Source: an uncultured Eubacteriales bacterium (lineage in GTDB: Bacteria > Bacillota > Clostridia > Oscillospirales > Acutalibacteraceae). Taken from it: 22,701 bases of DNA. A program made the position numbers and the translations under genes. Below the pieces are notes generated by a model. The model made no database searches, was not told the origin of the DNA, and saw nothing but the letters and a program-made list of their open reading frames with translations. Of the stretch, positions 1 through 7,049 are shown one piece after another (positions within the stretch are counted from its first letter, which is position 1; each line of letters begins with the position of its first letter). Location: NCBI GenBank assembly GCA_910580045.1, contig CAJTXF010000040.1:1-22701 (forward strand). The letters run 5' to 3'.

Positions 1-55
1 TATTTTCCTCTATTTGCATCACTTTGCGGTTACACAGATTTTGGGACAGACCCGT
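1..55 (-). mobile_element. Possible end of an IS256-like insertion sequence
   Basis: Read on the minus strand, this stretch runs GGGTCTGTCCC, then a GTGTAACC block, then a TAGAGG ribosome-binding-like motif pointing out of the window. This resembles the terminus and leader of IS256/mutator-type elements, whose ends often combine a GGGT...CCC block with a GTGTAA(A) block upstream of the transposase. The transposase itself would lie to the left of base 1, so neither the second inverted repeat nor a target duplication can be seen. The call rests on resemblance only; it could equally be ordinary AT-rich spacer. Confidence 0.25.
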
Positions 56-578
56 GCAAATTTTGAGCTAATAATTTTCTCTCTTACTTGAAAATGCGAA
101 ATCCTCTCAAACCGTCCGTAATATCTTTTTTGATCCCTGAAAATCTGGCGCAAAACCGTCATTTTTCGTGTTGCAACCCCACTTTTTCCGCAAATTACGA
201 TTCGTGACCCCTCTCGTGATTTTGCACTAAGAATCCCGGAACCCCTTGAAACGACCGGCGTTGCCGGGCGTTGTGAATCGAGTAGGGGACGCACCGCAAC
301 CCCTACTCTTTCTCCTGCTTGTTTTTCGACACCGGCAAATCAGCGGCATTTGTGCAAATTGCGCCCTCTGCTACGGAATACAATCTCTCTGCACTGGTCT
401 CAACTCGATAACTCCTGTATGGATGAATATAGACCGGAATGCTCAGGCGGGCGGCAAACAATCTGATCCAGAACCGCATAAATCATAAGGGCATGGTTGC
501 CGCATTTTATCCGTATTGCGGCGGCAGGAATCTCCTTTACCGTTTACTGGCCGCTGTGTAAAAAAGCAGGTATATGCT
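56..578. other. Stretch with no convincing gene
   Basis: Apart from the hairpin at 280-308 I see no recognisable gene here. An open frame on the minus strand at 303-479 would give about 58 residues starting MRFWIRLFAARLSIP, but it has no ribosome binding site and no family resemblance. The minus-strand frame at 19-294 likewise shows no motif. The first 230 bases are AT-rich and the rest has mixed composition. The stretch may be a decayed remnant next to the putative insertion sequence on the left. Confidence 0.5.
280..308 (+). terminator. Perfect 9-bp hairpin, terminator-like
   Basis: GAGTAGGGG at 280-288 pairs perfectly with CCCCTACTC at 300-308 across an 11-base loop. On the plus strand the stem is followed by a pyrimidine-rich run (TTTCTCC, then a T run near 322-326), which is a weak termination tail. 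On the minus strand no T-tract follows. There is no intact gene immediately upstream to be terminated, so it may be left over from a lost gene or be a different structured element. Confidence 0.4.
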
Positions 579-1139
579 TCAATTCGGATTTCCACCCAGC
601 CCGCAGGAAATCAGCCGTATGGTCAGCCGTATCATATCCTCCATGGGCTCCCGGCGGCCTGTTTCCACCCAATGGCGGTAAACGGCGCCCAAGGACATAT
701 TCACAAAGGTGAGCAGATACGGCTGCTCCTGGCGTGTATACTCTTGGTAATTCCCGTCAAACAGCTCCATCTCCCGCGGGCTTGGCGGGCTGTTTTCCAC
801 TGGGAACCTTCCCTTGCTGCACAGAATCTTTTCGTTCATGGCGTCGGCATTCTCCGAGGCCGCATAGCAGTTGCGCACCACCTTTTCCAAATCCCCCGGC
901 AGCTTTGCGCCTTGGATGGGGGCCAGAAATTCTTCGATGATATCCTTCTGCATTTTGAGCAGCAGCTCGTCGATGGAGGAATAGTGCAGATAAAAGGTCT
1001 TGCGGTTGATCTGGGCCCGGTCCGCCAGCTTTTGTATGCTGATCTGCAAATAGTCCATCTCCCCCATCAGCTCCCGGAAGGTCTGCTGAATCAGCCTTTC
1101 TGTCTTTTGGTACCGCAGGTCATCCTGAGGCTTTCTCAT
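579..1139 (-). CDS. TetR/AcrR-family transcriptional regulator
   Basis: The product is 186 residues, a normal TetR length. Residues ~12-58 form the N-terminal DNA-binding unit: a first helix with QQTFRELM, then the helix-turn-helix ISIQKLADRAQINRKTFYLHY, which is the classic TetR signature with its FYLHY recognition helix. The C-terminal ~130 residues are the ligand-binding/dimer region, which is too variable to predict a ligand. The ATG at 1139 is preferred over the GTG at 1151 because an AGGTGG motif lies about 8 bases before it. The gene is divergent from the MATE pump pseudogene at 1314. TetR regulators beside pumps usually repress the pump and themselves until a toxic ligand binds, so its original target is probably that pump. 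With the pump broken, the regulator may now be an orphan. Confidence 0.85.
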   Translation of the reverse strand: MRKPQDDLRYQKTERLIQQTFRELMGEMDYLQISIQKLADRAQINRKTFYLHYSSIDELLLKMQKDIIEEFLAPIQGAKLPGDLEKVVRNCYAASENADAMNEKILCSKGRFPVENSPPSPREMELFDGNYQEYTRQEQPYLLTFVNMSLGAVYRHWVETGRREPMEDMIRLTIRLISCGLGGNPN

Positions 1140-1173
1140 GGCAAACACCACCTAATCCACATTTGTCATCAAT

Positions 1174-1191
1174 CTGTTGATTAAGCAACAG
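1174..1191. promoter_or_regulatory. Candidate TetR operator (inverted repeat)
   Basis: CTGTTG at 1174-1179 and CAACAG at 1186-1191 form a perfect 6-bp inverted repeat around ATTAAG, 35 bases upstream of the TetR start codon. A second imperfect palindrome lies at 1203-1220 (CTGGC...GCCGG) and overlaps the -35 box of the pump promoter. Either could be the TetR operator. The assignment is inferred from position and symmetry alone. Confidence 0.35.
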
Positions 1192-1209
1192 GAATCAGAA
1201 AACTGGCCA

Positions 1210-1238
1210 TTGATAGCCGGTTTTTTCTTCATTATAAT
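1210..1238 (+). promoter_or_regulatory. Sigma-A-type promoter of the MATE gene
   Basis: TTGATA at 1210-1215 and a perfect TATAAT at 1233-1238 are separated by exactly 17 bases, close to the housekeeping consensus. The promoter points toward the pump gene, whose AAAGGAGG site lies just before 1303. An imperfect palindrome overlaps the -35 box, consistent with repression by the adjacent TetR protein. Confidence 0.75.
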
Positions 1239-1313
1239 TCAAAGGTGAGGAATAAGCAATGCTTTGGGCTTTTTTTCAACGTCTAATTCAGCAAAAGGAG
1301 GCTATTTATTCAT

Positions 1314-2170
1314 TTGGATACGAAAAATATTGAACTGATGGAACGTTCATCCGTTCCCAAAGCGATTCTAACCCTGTCCATCCCTACGCTGCTCTCCACC
1401 ATCGTTTCGCTGCTGTACAATTTGACTGACACCTATTTCATCGGCCTGCTGGACGATCCCATCCAGTTGGGAGCCATCTCCCTGGCCTTCCCTGTATTTA
1501 TGGTGATCCAGGCCATCGGGAATGTGTTCGGCAACGGCGCGCCTTCCTATGTTTCCCGCTGCCTGGGGGCCGGAAACCAGCAGGAGGCCCGCCGGACCGG
1601 TGCTGTGGCGACCTATGTTTCCGTTGCCGCCACCCTGGTGATGACCGCCCTGTGCTTCGTCTTTCTGGAGCCGGTTCTGCAGGTGCTGGGCACCAGCGCC
1701 GACACCCTTGGCCCCACCCGGCAGTATGTGCAGATTGTCCTGAGCTTCAGCGTCTTTATGACTCTGCAGTCCGTTCTTCCCGCGCTGCTGCGCTCTGAGG
1801 GCAGGGTGAAGGAGGCGGTCATCGGCATGGTCATCGGCACAGGGCTGAACATTGTGCTGGACCCTGTGTTTATTTTGCTGCTGCACCAGGGTGTGGCAGG
1901 CGCGGCATGGGCCACCATCATTGGCAACATTTTCGCTGTGGTCTACTACCTGAGCATCTATCTGCGGGGCAAGACCTCTCTTTCTGTTTTTCCCCGGGAT
2001 TTCAAGCCCAGCAGGAGGATTCTGGCGGAGGTGCTGAAAATCGGTCTGCCAAGCTCTGTGTCGCAAATCATCATGAGCTTTTCCAACATTATGATGAACA
2101 ACCTGGCCAGCGGCTACGGCGACTATGTAATCTCCGCCTATGGCGTGGCAGGCAAGCTGACAACCATGTT
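1314..2170 (+). pseudogene. MATE-family efflux transporter, 3' truncated
   Basis: The first ~285 residues are a clear MATE multidrug/sodium antiporter: MERSSVPKAILTLSIPTLLS, then LYNLTDTYFIG, then a GNGAPSYVSRCLGAG segment typical of the family, with about eight hydrophobic membrane segments. Family members are usually about 450 residues with 12 segments. Here homology ends near 2165 (after GVAGKLTTM), and the open frame continues to 2273 only by reading through antisense relaxase sequence. The last four or so membrane segments are missing and do not reappear downstream, so the protein is very unlikely to transport. The start is a TTG about 12 bases after AAAGGAGG; no ATG is suitably placed. 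The promoter and ribosome binding site remain intact. Confidence 0.85.
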
Positions 2171-2580
2171 TTATACAAATTTCATCATTCATGTTACGAT
2201 GTGCCTGCAAGTCGGCAGTGTTTTGGTGCAGCTTTTGCCATCCACACAGCTGACGGAGTTCACCACCAGATGATTGTGGAGGTGTCCAGTATCCAGGTGA
2301 GTGACAATTACAACTTCAAAACCAGGAAATTCCTTCGCCGCAAATTCCAAACCGTTGGCGGTTACCTCCTGCGGGGAGAGGTCATCCTGTGCCGGAAACG
2401 ACTGCACGAAATGATAAAACTGCCGCCCGTCCGCCTTGCGGAAACGCTTTTTGGTAGTCATCATCTCGGTGAAAGCGCACTGCGGAATGCAGTTATGCCC
2501 GGTTACAAATTTCAAATCTTCTCACTTTGTATTATGATGCTGCGCCACATATTTCAAGCACTCCCTGCATCGCGCCCGCC
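2165..2580 (-). pseudogene. Relaxase (mobilization nuclease) fragment
   Basis: The motif THLDTGHLHNHLVVNSVS is the metal-binding histidine triad of VirD2/MobA-type relaxases (Pfam Relaxase), which nick the transfer origin of conjugative elements. It is preceded by GRQFYHFVQSF and by CLKYVAQHHNTK(stop)EDLKFVTGHNC, the usual N-terminal block. An in-frame TGA at 2522-2524 falls where a sense codon is expected. Near 2230 a base appears lost in an A run, since AAAAGCTGCACCAAAAC reads as KLHQN only after a one-base shift. After the shift the frame continues ADLQAHRNMNDEICIKHG to about 2165, where the MATE sequence begins on the other strand. The C-terminal half is absent. Confidence 0.8.
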
Positions 2581-2625
2581 GTTTGCTTTCGATAACAGTA
2601 TGGTCGCCAGTGTCCAGAACATGGA

Positions 2626-2937
2626 CACCCATTCCGCCACCAGTTCCCACGAAAAAACGGACTCCTTGGTTCGGGAGAGATAAGCGCCCTCCCACATCAG
2701 AAGTCCCTTTTCCTGGGGCTTGTGCCCCAGCCGTATGCCGTCCACAAGAATCTCCGTGTACCGCTCCTGGTAAGCCGATTTTAGTTACTCGGCCCGCTCA
2801 GCCATGTCCGGGTTGACGGAAAAGAAAAGCTCGATTTGGCGCTTCTTGTACCTTAAATCATCGTACTTGTTGGACACCAGCGCCATAATGAGTTTTTCAA
2901 CCAAAAGCGCAGGCAGGCCGCTGTCTTTATCAGCTAA
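2626..2937 (-). pseudogene. Fragment of a large ICE helicase/methylase-type protein
   Basis: The frame reads LVEKLIMALVSNKYDDLRYKKRQIELFF, then VNPDMAERAE, a TAA stop at 2785-2787, then LKSAYQERYTEILVDGIRLG and LLMWEGAYLSRTKESVFSWELVAEWV. From memory, these blocks match the C-terminal region of the very large SNF2-helicase/DNA-methylase-type proteins carried by integrative elements of gut Clostridia, where a tyrosine (TAC) usually sits at the position of this TAA. Only about 100 residues remain of a protein that is normally more than 2000 long. The join to the relaxase fragment is near 2625 and the join to TnpV is near 2937. The family name is from memory and moderately certain; that it is a broken ICE gene is more certain. 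Confidence 0.6.
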
Positions 2938-3065
2938 CTGTAAATCAGCTCGTTCAGTACCGCTTCCTCCGCTGACTGCCGGATATTGTTCATCAGTCCC
3001 ACTCACTTCATCTGGTTGCGGGCTTTCAGTTCCTCCGTCACCCCCAGGGACTTCGCCAACTCCAA
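2934..3065 (-). pseudogene. TnpV-like C-terminal fragment
   Basis: The frame reads LAKSLGVTEELKARNQMK, a TGA stop at 3003-3005, then VGLMNNIRQSAEEAVLNELI and YS before a TAG at 2934-2936. The pattern ELKA..QM-W-V..MN.IR..A.E.V..ELIY is the conserved tail of TnpV, a small protein (about 110-120 residues) of unknown function carried on Clostridial transposons. The internal TGA replaces the usual tryptophan TGG. The N-terminal two thirds are missing, replaced by reverse transcriptase sequence in the same frame. Confidence 0.65.
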
Positions 3066-3419
3066 TGTTGCCAGCCACTGGGAGGTATGAAACCCCAGGG
3101 GAATCCCCTCGTCCGTGGTGTCAATAATCTTAAACAGCAAATCCAGCATAAGCTCGTCATGAATGTGTTTGGAGAGCTTTGCCTTGAGAACATCGTGGGG
3201 AACGCTGTCAAAGAAATGCCTGATGTCCATTTTTAAGACATACTTCTGTATTTTGCGGCTCAAATGTCGCGCGATGCAAACTCTTGACGCTTCCCTTCTC
3301 TCCACCCAGCGGGCGGGGAGAACCCCAAAAAATATTTCCTGCTTTTTCCTGCCAAAGTAATATCCCGGCTGTTTTTCACCTCTGCCGCAGGCTTTTTGCA
3401 CGGACATGATGCCCGTCAA
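3066..3419 (-). pseudogene. Reverse transcriptase fragment
   Basis: The core at 3066-3278 reads KYVLKMDIRHFFDSVPHDVL, then MLDLLFKIIDTTDEGIPLGF and HTSQWLAT. The DIRHFFDSVPHDVL block and the GIPLGxxTSQ block are conserved reverse transcriptase motifs. The YxDD catalytic motif that should follow is absent because the frame joins TnpV directly after TSQWLAT. The type looks like the RNA-directed DNA polymerases found in gut Clostridial mobile elements, outside classical group II introns, but the fragment is too short to classify as retron, DGR or defence type. The N-terminal 45 codons (3279-3419) show no clear similarity and overlap the end of the response regulator gene by a few bases. Confidence 0.7.
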
Positions 3420-5035
3420 TTCGTCCCCAGGATATCCTCCTGATATTGCTTTGGACTGACCCCTACCACACGCTTGAAGGTCCTGCTGAAATGGGAGTAA
3501 GTCTCATACCCCACTGCGGCTGCTGTGTCGGAGGGGAGATATCCTGCCCGCAGCAGTTCCTGGGCTTTGGTGATTTTTGTCGTTACAATGAAGCTGGCAA
3601 GCAGTTCACCGGTTTTCGCCTTGAAAACCCGGGAGAGATAGGTGGCGTTATAGCTGAAATGGGCGGCAAGGCTGGCAATGGAGAGCCTGCTGTCGGTATT
3701 CTCCCCGACATACTGCTTTATCTGGCTGATTAGATAATCTTCCTGCCCGTTTTGTATACAGTTCAGGTGTTCCAGATACAGGGACGTGGCTTTATGACAT
3801 TGGCAATGGAGGTTTTCCACCACATCCGCTCCCATCTCCTCCATGAAGTCCAGCGACGTGCCGCCCCAATCCTGGATGCTGATTCTTCGCTGGAAGGAGT
3901 CCGCAATCAGCGTCCCTGTCACCATGTGATAGATATACAAGCACTGATCATGGCAGTTGCTATTATGCTGGCCGAATTCCTCAAAGGCTTTGTCAATCCA
4001 TTCCAAAGCCGCGGCGGACTGGTTGGTAGCGATCAGGGTTGGGAAGGAGGGGTGGCTGTGCAGGGCAGAGGGTTCCCAGGCCGAACCGGGCTGCCCAGAG
4101 CTTTCCGGGCCGCAGACCAGATTTTGAGAGTTTCCGGAAAACCGCAGGGCCTTTCGGTTCAGCTTTCGGTAGCATTCCCCCAGCTTGTCCAAAGGATGAA
4201 GATCGCTCCAAAAGATTCGGATGGAGCCATCTATCATGTTTTCCAGAGAGCAGAGCACCCATTCCAGCCGCTCTATGGCGCGCTGGAATGAGGAGCGGTT
4301 GGCAGTCCGGGCACGATTGGCGTCCAGCAAAAACAGGAAGCAGTGAATCTGCTGGGAGTTGAGGAAATCCCCAATGCGGTTTCCCTCTGAGAGCATTTCC
4401 TGGCACAATTCCAGCATGGCATAGTGGAGAATCTCATCATGGGAGATGGTCCGGGTTCGGCGGCTCAGCCGGATCAGCACAAAAAAGCCCTGGTCCGCAG
4501 GTGTGATATGCAGGCCGTGCTCATCCGCCTCTTTAAGGTCTTCCCAGGGACGCACCGCGTCCTTTTCCAGCCAGTTCACAAGATAGTGCTGGCGCATCAG
4601 CGGCCCTGCCTGGAGGGCCAGTTTTTTTGCCCTTTCCAGGGCCGCCTTTCCCTGCAGCTCCTGGTTAAGCTCCAAAAGGGCCTCTCCCGCCGTTTTCTCC
4701 AAATCCTCATACCGCACCGGCTTGAGCAGATAGCGGAACGCCTTAATCTCCACAGCGCGCTGGGCATAGGAGAAATTCTGATATCCGGACAGGATGACTA
4801 CTTTTGTGTAGGGGTAGTTCCGCATAATCGTTTCGCCCAGGGCCAGCCCGTCCTCGCCGGGCATCTGGATGTCGGTAATGACCAGGTCAATCCGATGGCT
4901 GCGCAGGCATTCCAGGGCCTTGGGAGAATTGTCCGCGGTAAAGACATCCTGGATATCCAGCTTTGCCCACTCGATATTCTGGCTCAGCCCCTCTAAGATG
5001 ATAGTTTCATCGTCCACCAAAAGCAGATTATACAT
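3416..5035 (-). CDS. AraC-type response regulator (YesN-like)
   Basis: The 539-residue protein begins with a receiver domain (residues 1-~120). The acidic pair D8-D9 is in LLVDDE, the phosphoacceptor is D55 in VITDIQMPGEDG, S83 is in ILSGY, and K105 is in LLKP, so all key residues are present. A poorly conserved middle region (about 130-430) follows. Residues ~435-535 form an AraC/XylS double helix-turn-helix ending SHFSRTFKRVVGVSPKQYQ. This REC-linker-AraC layout and length are typical of YesN-type partners of YesM kinases that activate sugar-transport operons. Its ATG lies inside the 3' end of the kinase gene (8-base overlap), so the two are translationally coupled. The probable target is the divergent sugar operon starting at 7050. 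The gene is intact although its 3' end touches the mobile-element scar. Confidence 0.93.
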   Translation of the reverse strand: MYNLLLVDDETIILEGLSQNIEWAKLDIQDVFTADNSPKALECLRSHRIDLVITDIQMPGEDGLALGETIMRNYPYTKVVILSGYQNFSYAQRAVEIKAFRYLLKPVRYEDLEKTAGEALLELNQELQGKAALERAKKLALQAGPLMRQHYLVNWLEKDAVRPWEDLKEADEHGLHITPADQGFFVLIRLSRRTRTISHDEILHYAMLELCQEMLSEGNRIGDFLNSQQIHCFLFLLDANRARTANRSSFQRAIERLEWVLCSLENMIDGSIRIFWSDLHPLDKLGECYRKLNRKALRFSGNSQNLVCGPESSGQPGSAWEPSALHSHPSFPTLIATNQSAAALEWIDKAFEEFGQHNSNCHDQCLYIYHMVTGTLIADSFQRRISIQDWGGTSLDFMEEMGADVVENLHCQCHKATSLYLEHLNCIQNGQEDYLISQIKQYVGENTDSRLSIASLAAHFSYNATYLSRVFKAKTGELLASFIVTTKITKAQELLRAGYLPSDTAAAVGYETYSHFSRTFKRVVGVSPKQYQEDILGTN

Positions 5036-6785
5036 GACTGCCGCTTCCTTTCGTGTACGGAATACGCAGGCAGACCCGGGTTCCCCTGGGTTCTGCCGGT
5101 TCTATGGAGAGGGAGACCTGCTCCCCATGCAGGAGGTGGAGCCGTGCGTAAATATTCTGCAGGCCATGGACCTCCCCCTCCTCGTTGTAGTTTTCCAGGC
5201 GCCGCAGGATTGTTTCTTTGTCCGCCTCATCGATTCCCGAGCCGTTGTCCTCCACGCTGAGCGCTACAAAATCCCCTTCACGGACAGCCTGTATCTTCAG
5301 GTAAGCGCTCTGCTGTATCTTGTTGAACGCGTGGGTGATGGAGTTTTCCACCAGCGACTGCAGGGAAAGGCACGGGATTTCAAAATCCTCCAGGCCGGGC
5401 TGGATGTCGCAGGTGAACTCCAGCCCGCCGCTCATGCGAATCTGATGTATCTTCAGGTACGGCAGGATATTCTCCACCTCCTGGGCCAGGGTCAGCTCCT
5501 GCTTGTCCAGATGGGCGCCGATCCGGTAATACTGCCCCAGGTAAATGGCCATATCCGCGGCGTTGTCCAGCTCCTGGCTTTTAATCATGTTGTAAAGGTT
5601 GAACAGGCTGTTATAAAGGAAATGAGGATTTATCTGGGAGCGCAGGAAATTGACCTGGGCGCTTTTCAACTTGACCTCGGCCAGATACTTTTCCTTTACA
5701 AGGGTCTCCAGCCGCTGGGCAGTGGAGTTGAAGTTTTCTGCAAGGACCTGGAATTCCCCCTTCAGCTTTTGGTCCACCCGCACCGAGAGCTCCCCCAGAG
5801 CCAGCCGCTCCATGGAGCTTACCAGCATTTGGGTGGGGATATAAACCTTCCGGTAGCCATGAAGGAGGTATGCTGTTGTAAGAAGGAATCCGGTGATTAG
5901 CAGGACGGTCAGTACCCGCTTCATAAATGTGACCGGAGCCAGGATGATTTGCTCGTCAAAGGCGATGCCCAGAACACACCGGATATCATCCATCTGGACA
6001 GGGACAATGCGCAGGTATTTTCCGTTGGCTTCTGCGGTGGAAAAGATGTCCCCGCTCTCCATATGTCCGGGAACGTCCTCAATGGCAGCCTCCGTGAGAT
6101 AGCCGCTGGGGTCGGAGGCAGTCCATGCGCCCTGATAGTCCAAGAAGAAGGAAGCCTGCACCCCGGAGCTTTCCGGGAGCAGGCCGGAGAGTTGGGAGTC
6201 CAGGGCCTCCTCGCTAATCTCCAGAATGATTACGGGCCGGGTCTGGGCGGCGTGCACATAGCCAATGGCGATGGAAAGGCATTGCTTTTCCGGGTCCCGG
6301 TAGGATGGGCGAAGGGCCCAGGCGGGCTGCGACCTTCCCAACTCCTCCAGATCGGACAGTAAGGGATAGCGGCTGAGATGCTCGACCCCGTTCTTTGTGG
6401 AGACCGCCAGCTGCTGGGCGGGGAACACGCAGGTCATGTCCGCTTCCAGGAAGCTGGACAGGAACTGCTGCCTGATCCGGGAATGGAACCTGGCCAAGGA
6501 AAAGTAATTGGGCTCTGCGGCCGAGACCGCAGAGAGCCGGATGCACTCATCGTCCAGCAGATAGGTGGCCGCGGTGTTCTGCAGGGTCAGAAGGCTGTCG
6601 GAAAGGGATTCGGACACGATCTTCGCGCTGCTGTAATAGGAGCGGGTCATCTCATCCTGCAGGTGCTCCGCGCCCCAGCTCAGACAAAAGGAACTTAACG
6701 TAGTCAGGGGGAGGATAATAAGCAAAAAGCCCCCAAAGACGGTTCGGACAATGGTGGATTGGAAGAAAGACATTTTCTTGCTCAT
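5028..6785 (-). CDS. Sensor histidine kinase (YesM-like)
   Basis: The 585-residue membrane kinase has a first transmembrane helix near residues 11-36, an extracytoplasmic sensor region of about 245 residues, a second helix near 285-308 (VLTVLLITGFLLTTAYLL), and a HAMP linker with ERLALGELSVRV. The His_kinase block SQINPHFLYNSLFNLYNMI carries the phospho-accepting histidine (about residue 388). A HATPase_c domain follows, with N-box SLVENSITHAF, G1 box VEDNGSGID and G2 box GLQNIYARL. This is the 5TM-independent LytS/YesM class used to sense extracellular sugars or their binding proteins. The ATG at 6785 is chosen over a GTG at 6800 because an AAGGAGG site covers that GTG and ends 6 bases before the ATG. 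It forms an operon with the overlapping response regulator and is divergent from the sugar transporter. Confidence 0.93.
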   Translation of the reverse strand: MSKKMSFFQSTIVRTVFGGFLLIILPLTTLSSFCLSWGAEHLQDEMTRSYYSSAKIVSESLSDSLLTLQNTAATYLLDDECIRLSAVSAAEPNYFSLARFHSRIRQQFLSSFLEADMTCVFPAQQLAVSTKNGVEHLSRYPLLSDLEELGRSQPAWALRPSYRDPEKQCLSIAIGYVHAAQTRPVIILEISEEALDSQLSGLLPESSGVQASFFLDYQGAWTASDPSGYLTEAAIEDVPGHMESGDIFSTAEANGKYLRIVPVQMDDIRCVLGIAFDEQIILAPVTFMKRVLTVLLITGFLLTTAYLLHGYRKVYIPTQMLVSSMERLALGELSVRVDQKLKGEFQVLAENFNSTAQRLETLVKEKYLAEVKLKSAQVNFLRSQINPHFLYNSLFNLYNMIKSQELDNAADMAIYLGQYYRIGAHLDKQELTLAQEVENILPYLKIHQIRMSGGLEFTCDIQPGLEDFEIPCLSLQSLVENSITHAFNKIQQSAYLKIQAVREGDFVALSVEDNGSGIDEADKETILRRLENYNEEGEVHGLQNIYARLHLLHGEQVSLSIEPAEPRGTRVCLRIPYTKGSGSHV

Positions 6786-6871
6786 GGCAACCTCCTTCAC
6801 AGGCGCTGTCCGGATACTGGGCGGTGCCTGTGAGTAAAGTGTAGCATACTTTTAGAAAACAGGAAAGCCTT

Positions 6872-6891
6872 TTTTTGGTTTATACCAAAAA
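6872..6891. promoter_or_regulatory. Perfect palindrome in the divergent control region
   Basis: TTTTTGGT at 6872-6879 and ACCAAAAA at 6884-6891 form a perfect 8-bp inverted repeat with TTAT between. It lies in the 264-base space between the kinase gene and the sugar-binding protein gene. It covers the putative -10 box of the kinase promoter, so it could be a repressor or autoregulation site. It is not T-tailed in the manner of a terminator and follows no gene end. Confidence 0.45.
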
Positions 6892-6909
6892 GTAGTCGCG
6901 TTTTGTCAA
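6879..6909 (-). promoter_or_regulatory. Putative promoter of the kinase-regulator operon
   Basis: On the minus strand TTGACA (plus 6904-6909) is followed after 19 bases by TATAAA (plus 6879-6884). The boxes are near consensus, but the spacer is two bases longer than optimal, so the promoter may need help or be weak. The -10 box lies inside the 8-bp palindrome. The kinase start codon is about 95 bases further on. Confidence 0.45.
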
Positions 6910-6932
6910 GTGGTATGTTAGTTTTGTTATGT

Positions 6933-6951
6933 ACAAGGCCTTCGCCCTTGT
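6933..6951. promoter_or_regulatory. Second inverted repeat upstream of the sugar operon
   Basis: ACAAGG at 6933-6938 and CCTTGT at 6946-6951 form a 6-bp inverted repeat about 100 bases before the binding-protein start codon. A TATTAT at 6954-6959 directly after it could be the -10 box of the sugar operon, but no good -35 partner is seen. This fits an activator-dependent promoter whose -35 region is replaced by a regulator site. The regulator assignment is inference. Confidence 0.3.
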
Positions 6952-7049
6952 GATATTATCTAAGTGCGCAATGACAGCTGTAATTTCCGGAAAAGCTGAA
7001 TGACAGGACTAAAACCAAAAACACTACTACCTATAAGGAGTGAGACAAA

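Larger units (their letters stand above)
2165..3418 (-). mobile_element. Scar of decayed integrative-element genes
   Basis: All recognisable sequence between the broken MATE gene and the end of the response regulator is minus-strand debris of ICE-type genes. Reading from high to low coordinates it holds a reverse transcriptase fragment, a TnpV tail, a fragment of a large helicase/methylase-type protein, and a relaxase fragment. The pieces abut without intergenic sequence and change reading frame at the joins, and none keeps both ends of its gene. This is a deletion and recombination scar, not a functional element. No terminal repeats or target duplications are visible. Confidence 0.75.

Noticed and set aside
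19..294. Minus-strand 91-codon open frame
   Set aside because: No recognisable motif, no ribosome binding site, and an amino acid composition expected from AT-rich noncoding DNA. It may overlap an insertion-sequence end.
2522..3005. UGA stops at expected sense positions in the relaxase and TnpV fragments (the latter at a usual Trp), suggesting a UGA-recoding genetic code
   Set aside because: The helicase fragment has a TAA and the relaxase also has a lost base, so this is ordinary decay. Intact neighbours end in TGA (response regulator, GH127) and use TGG for tryptophan.
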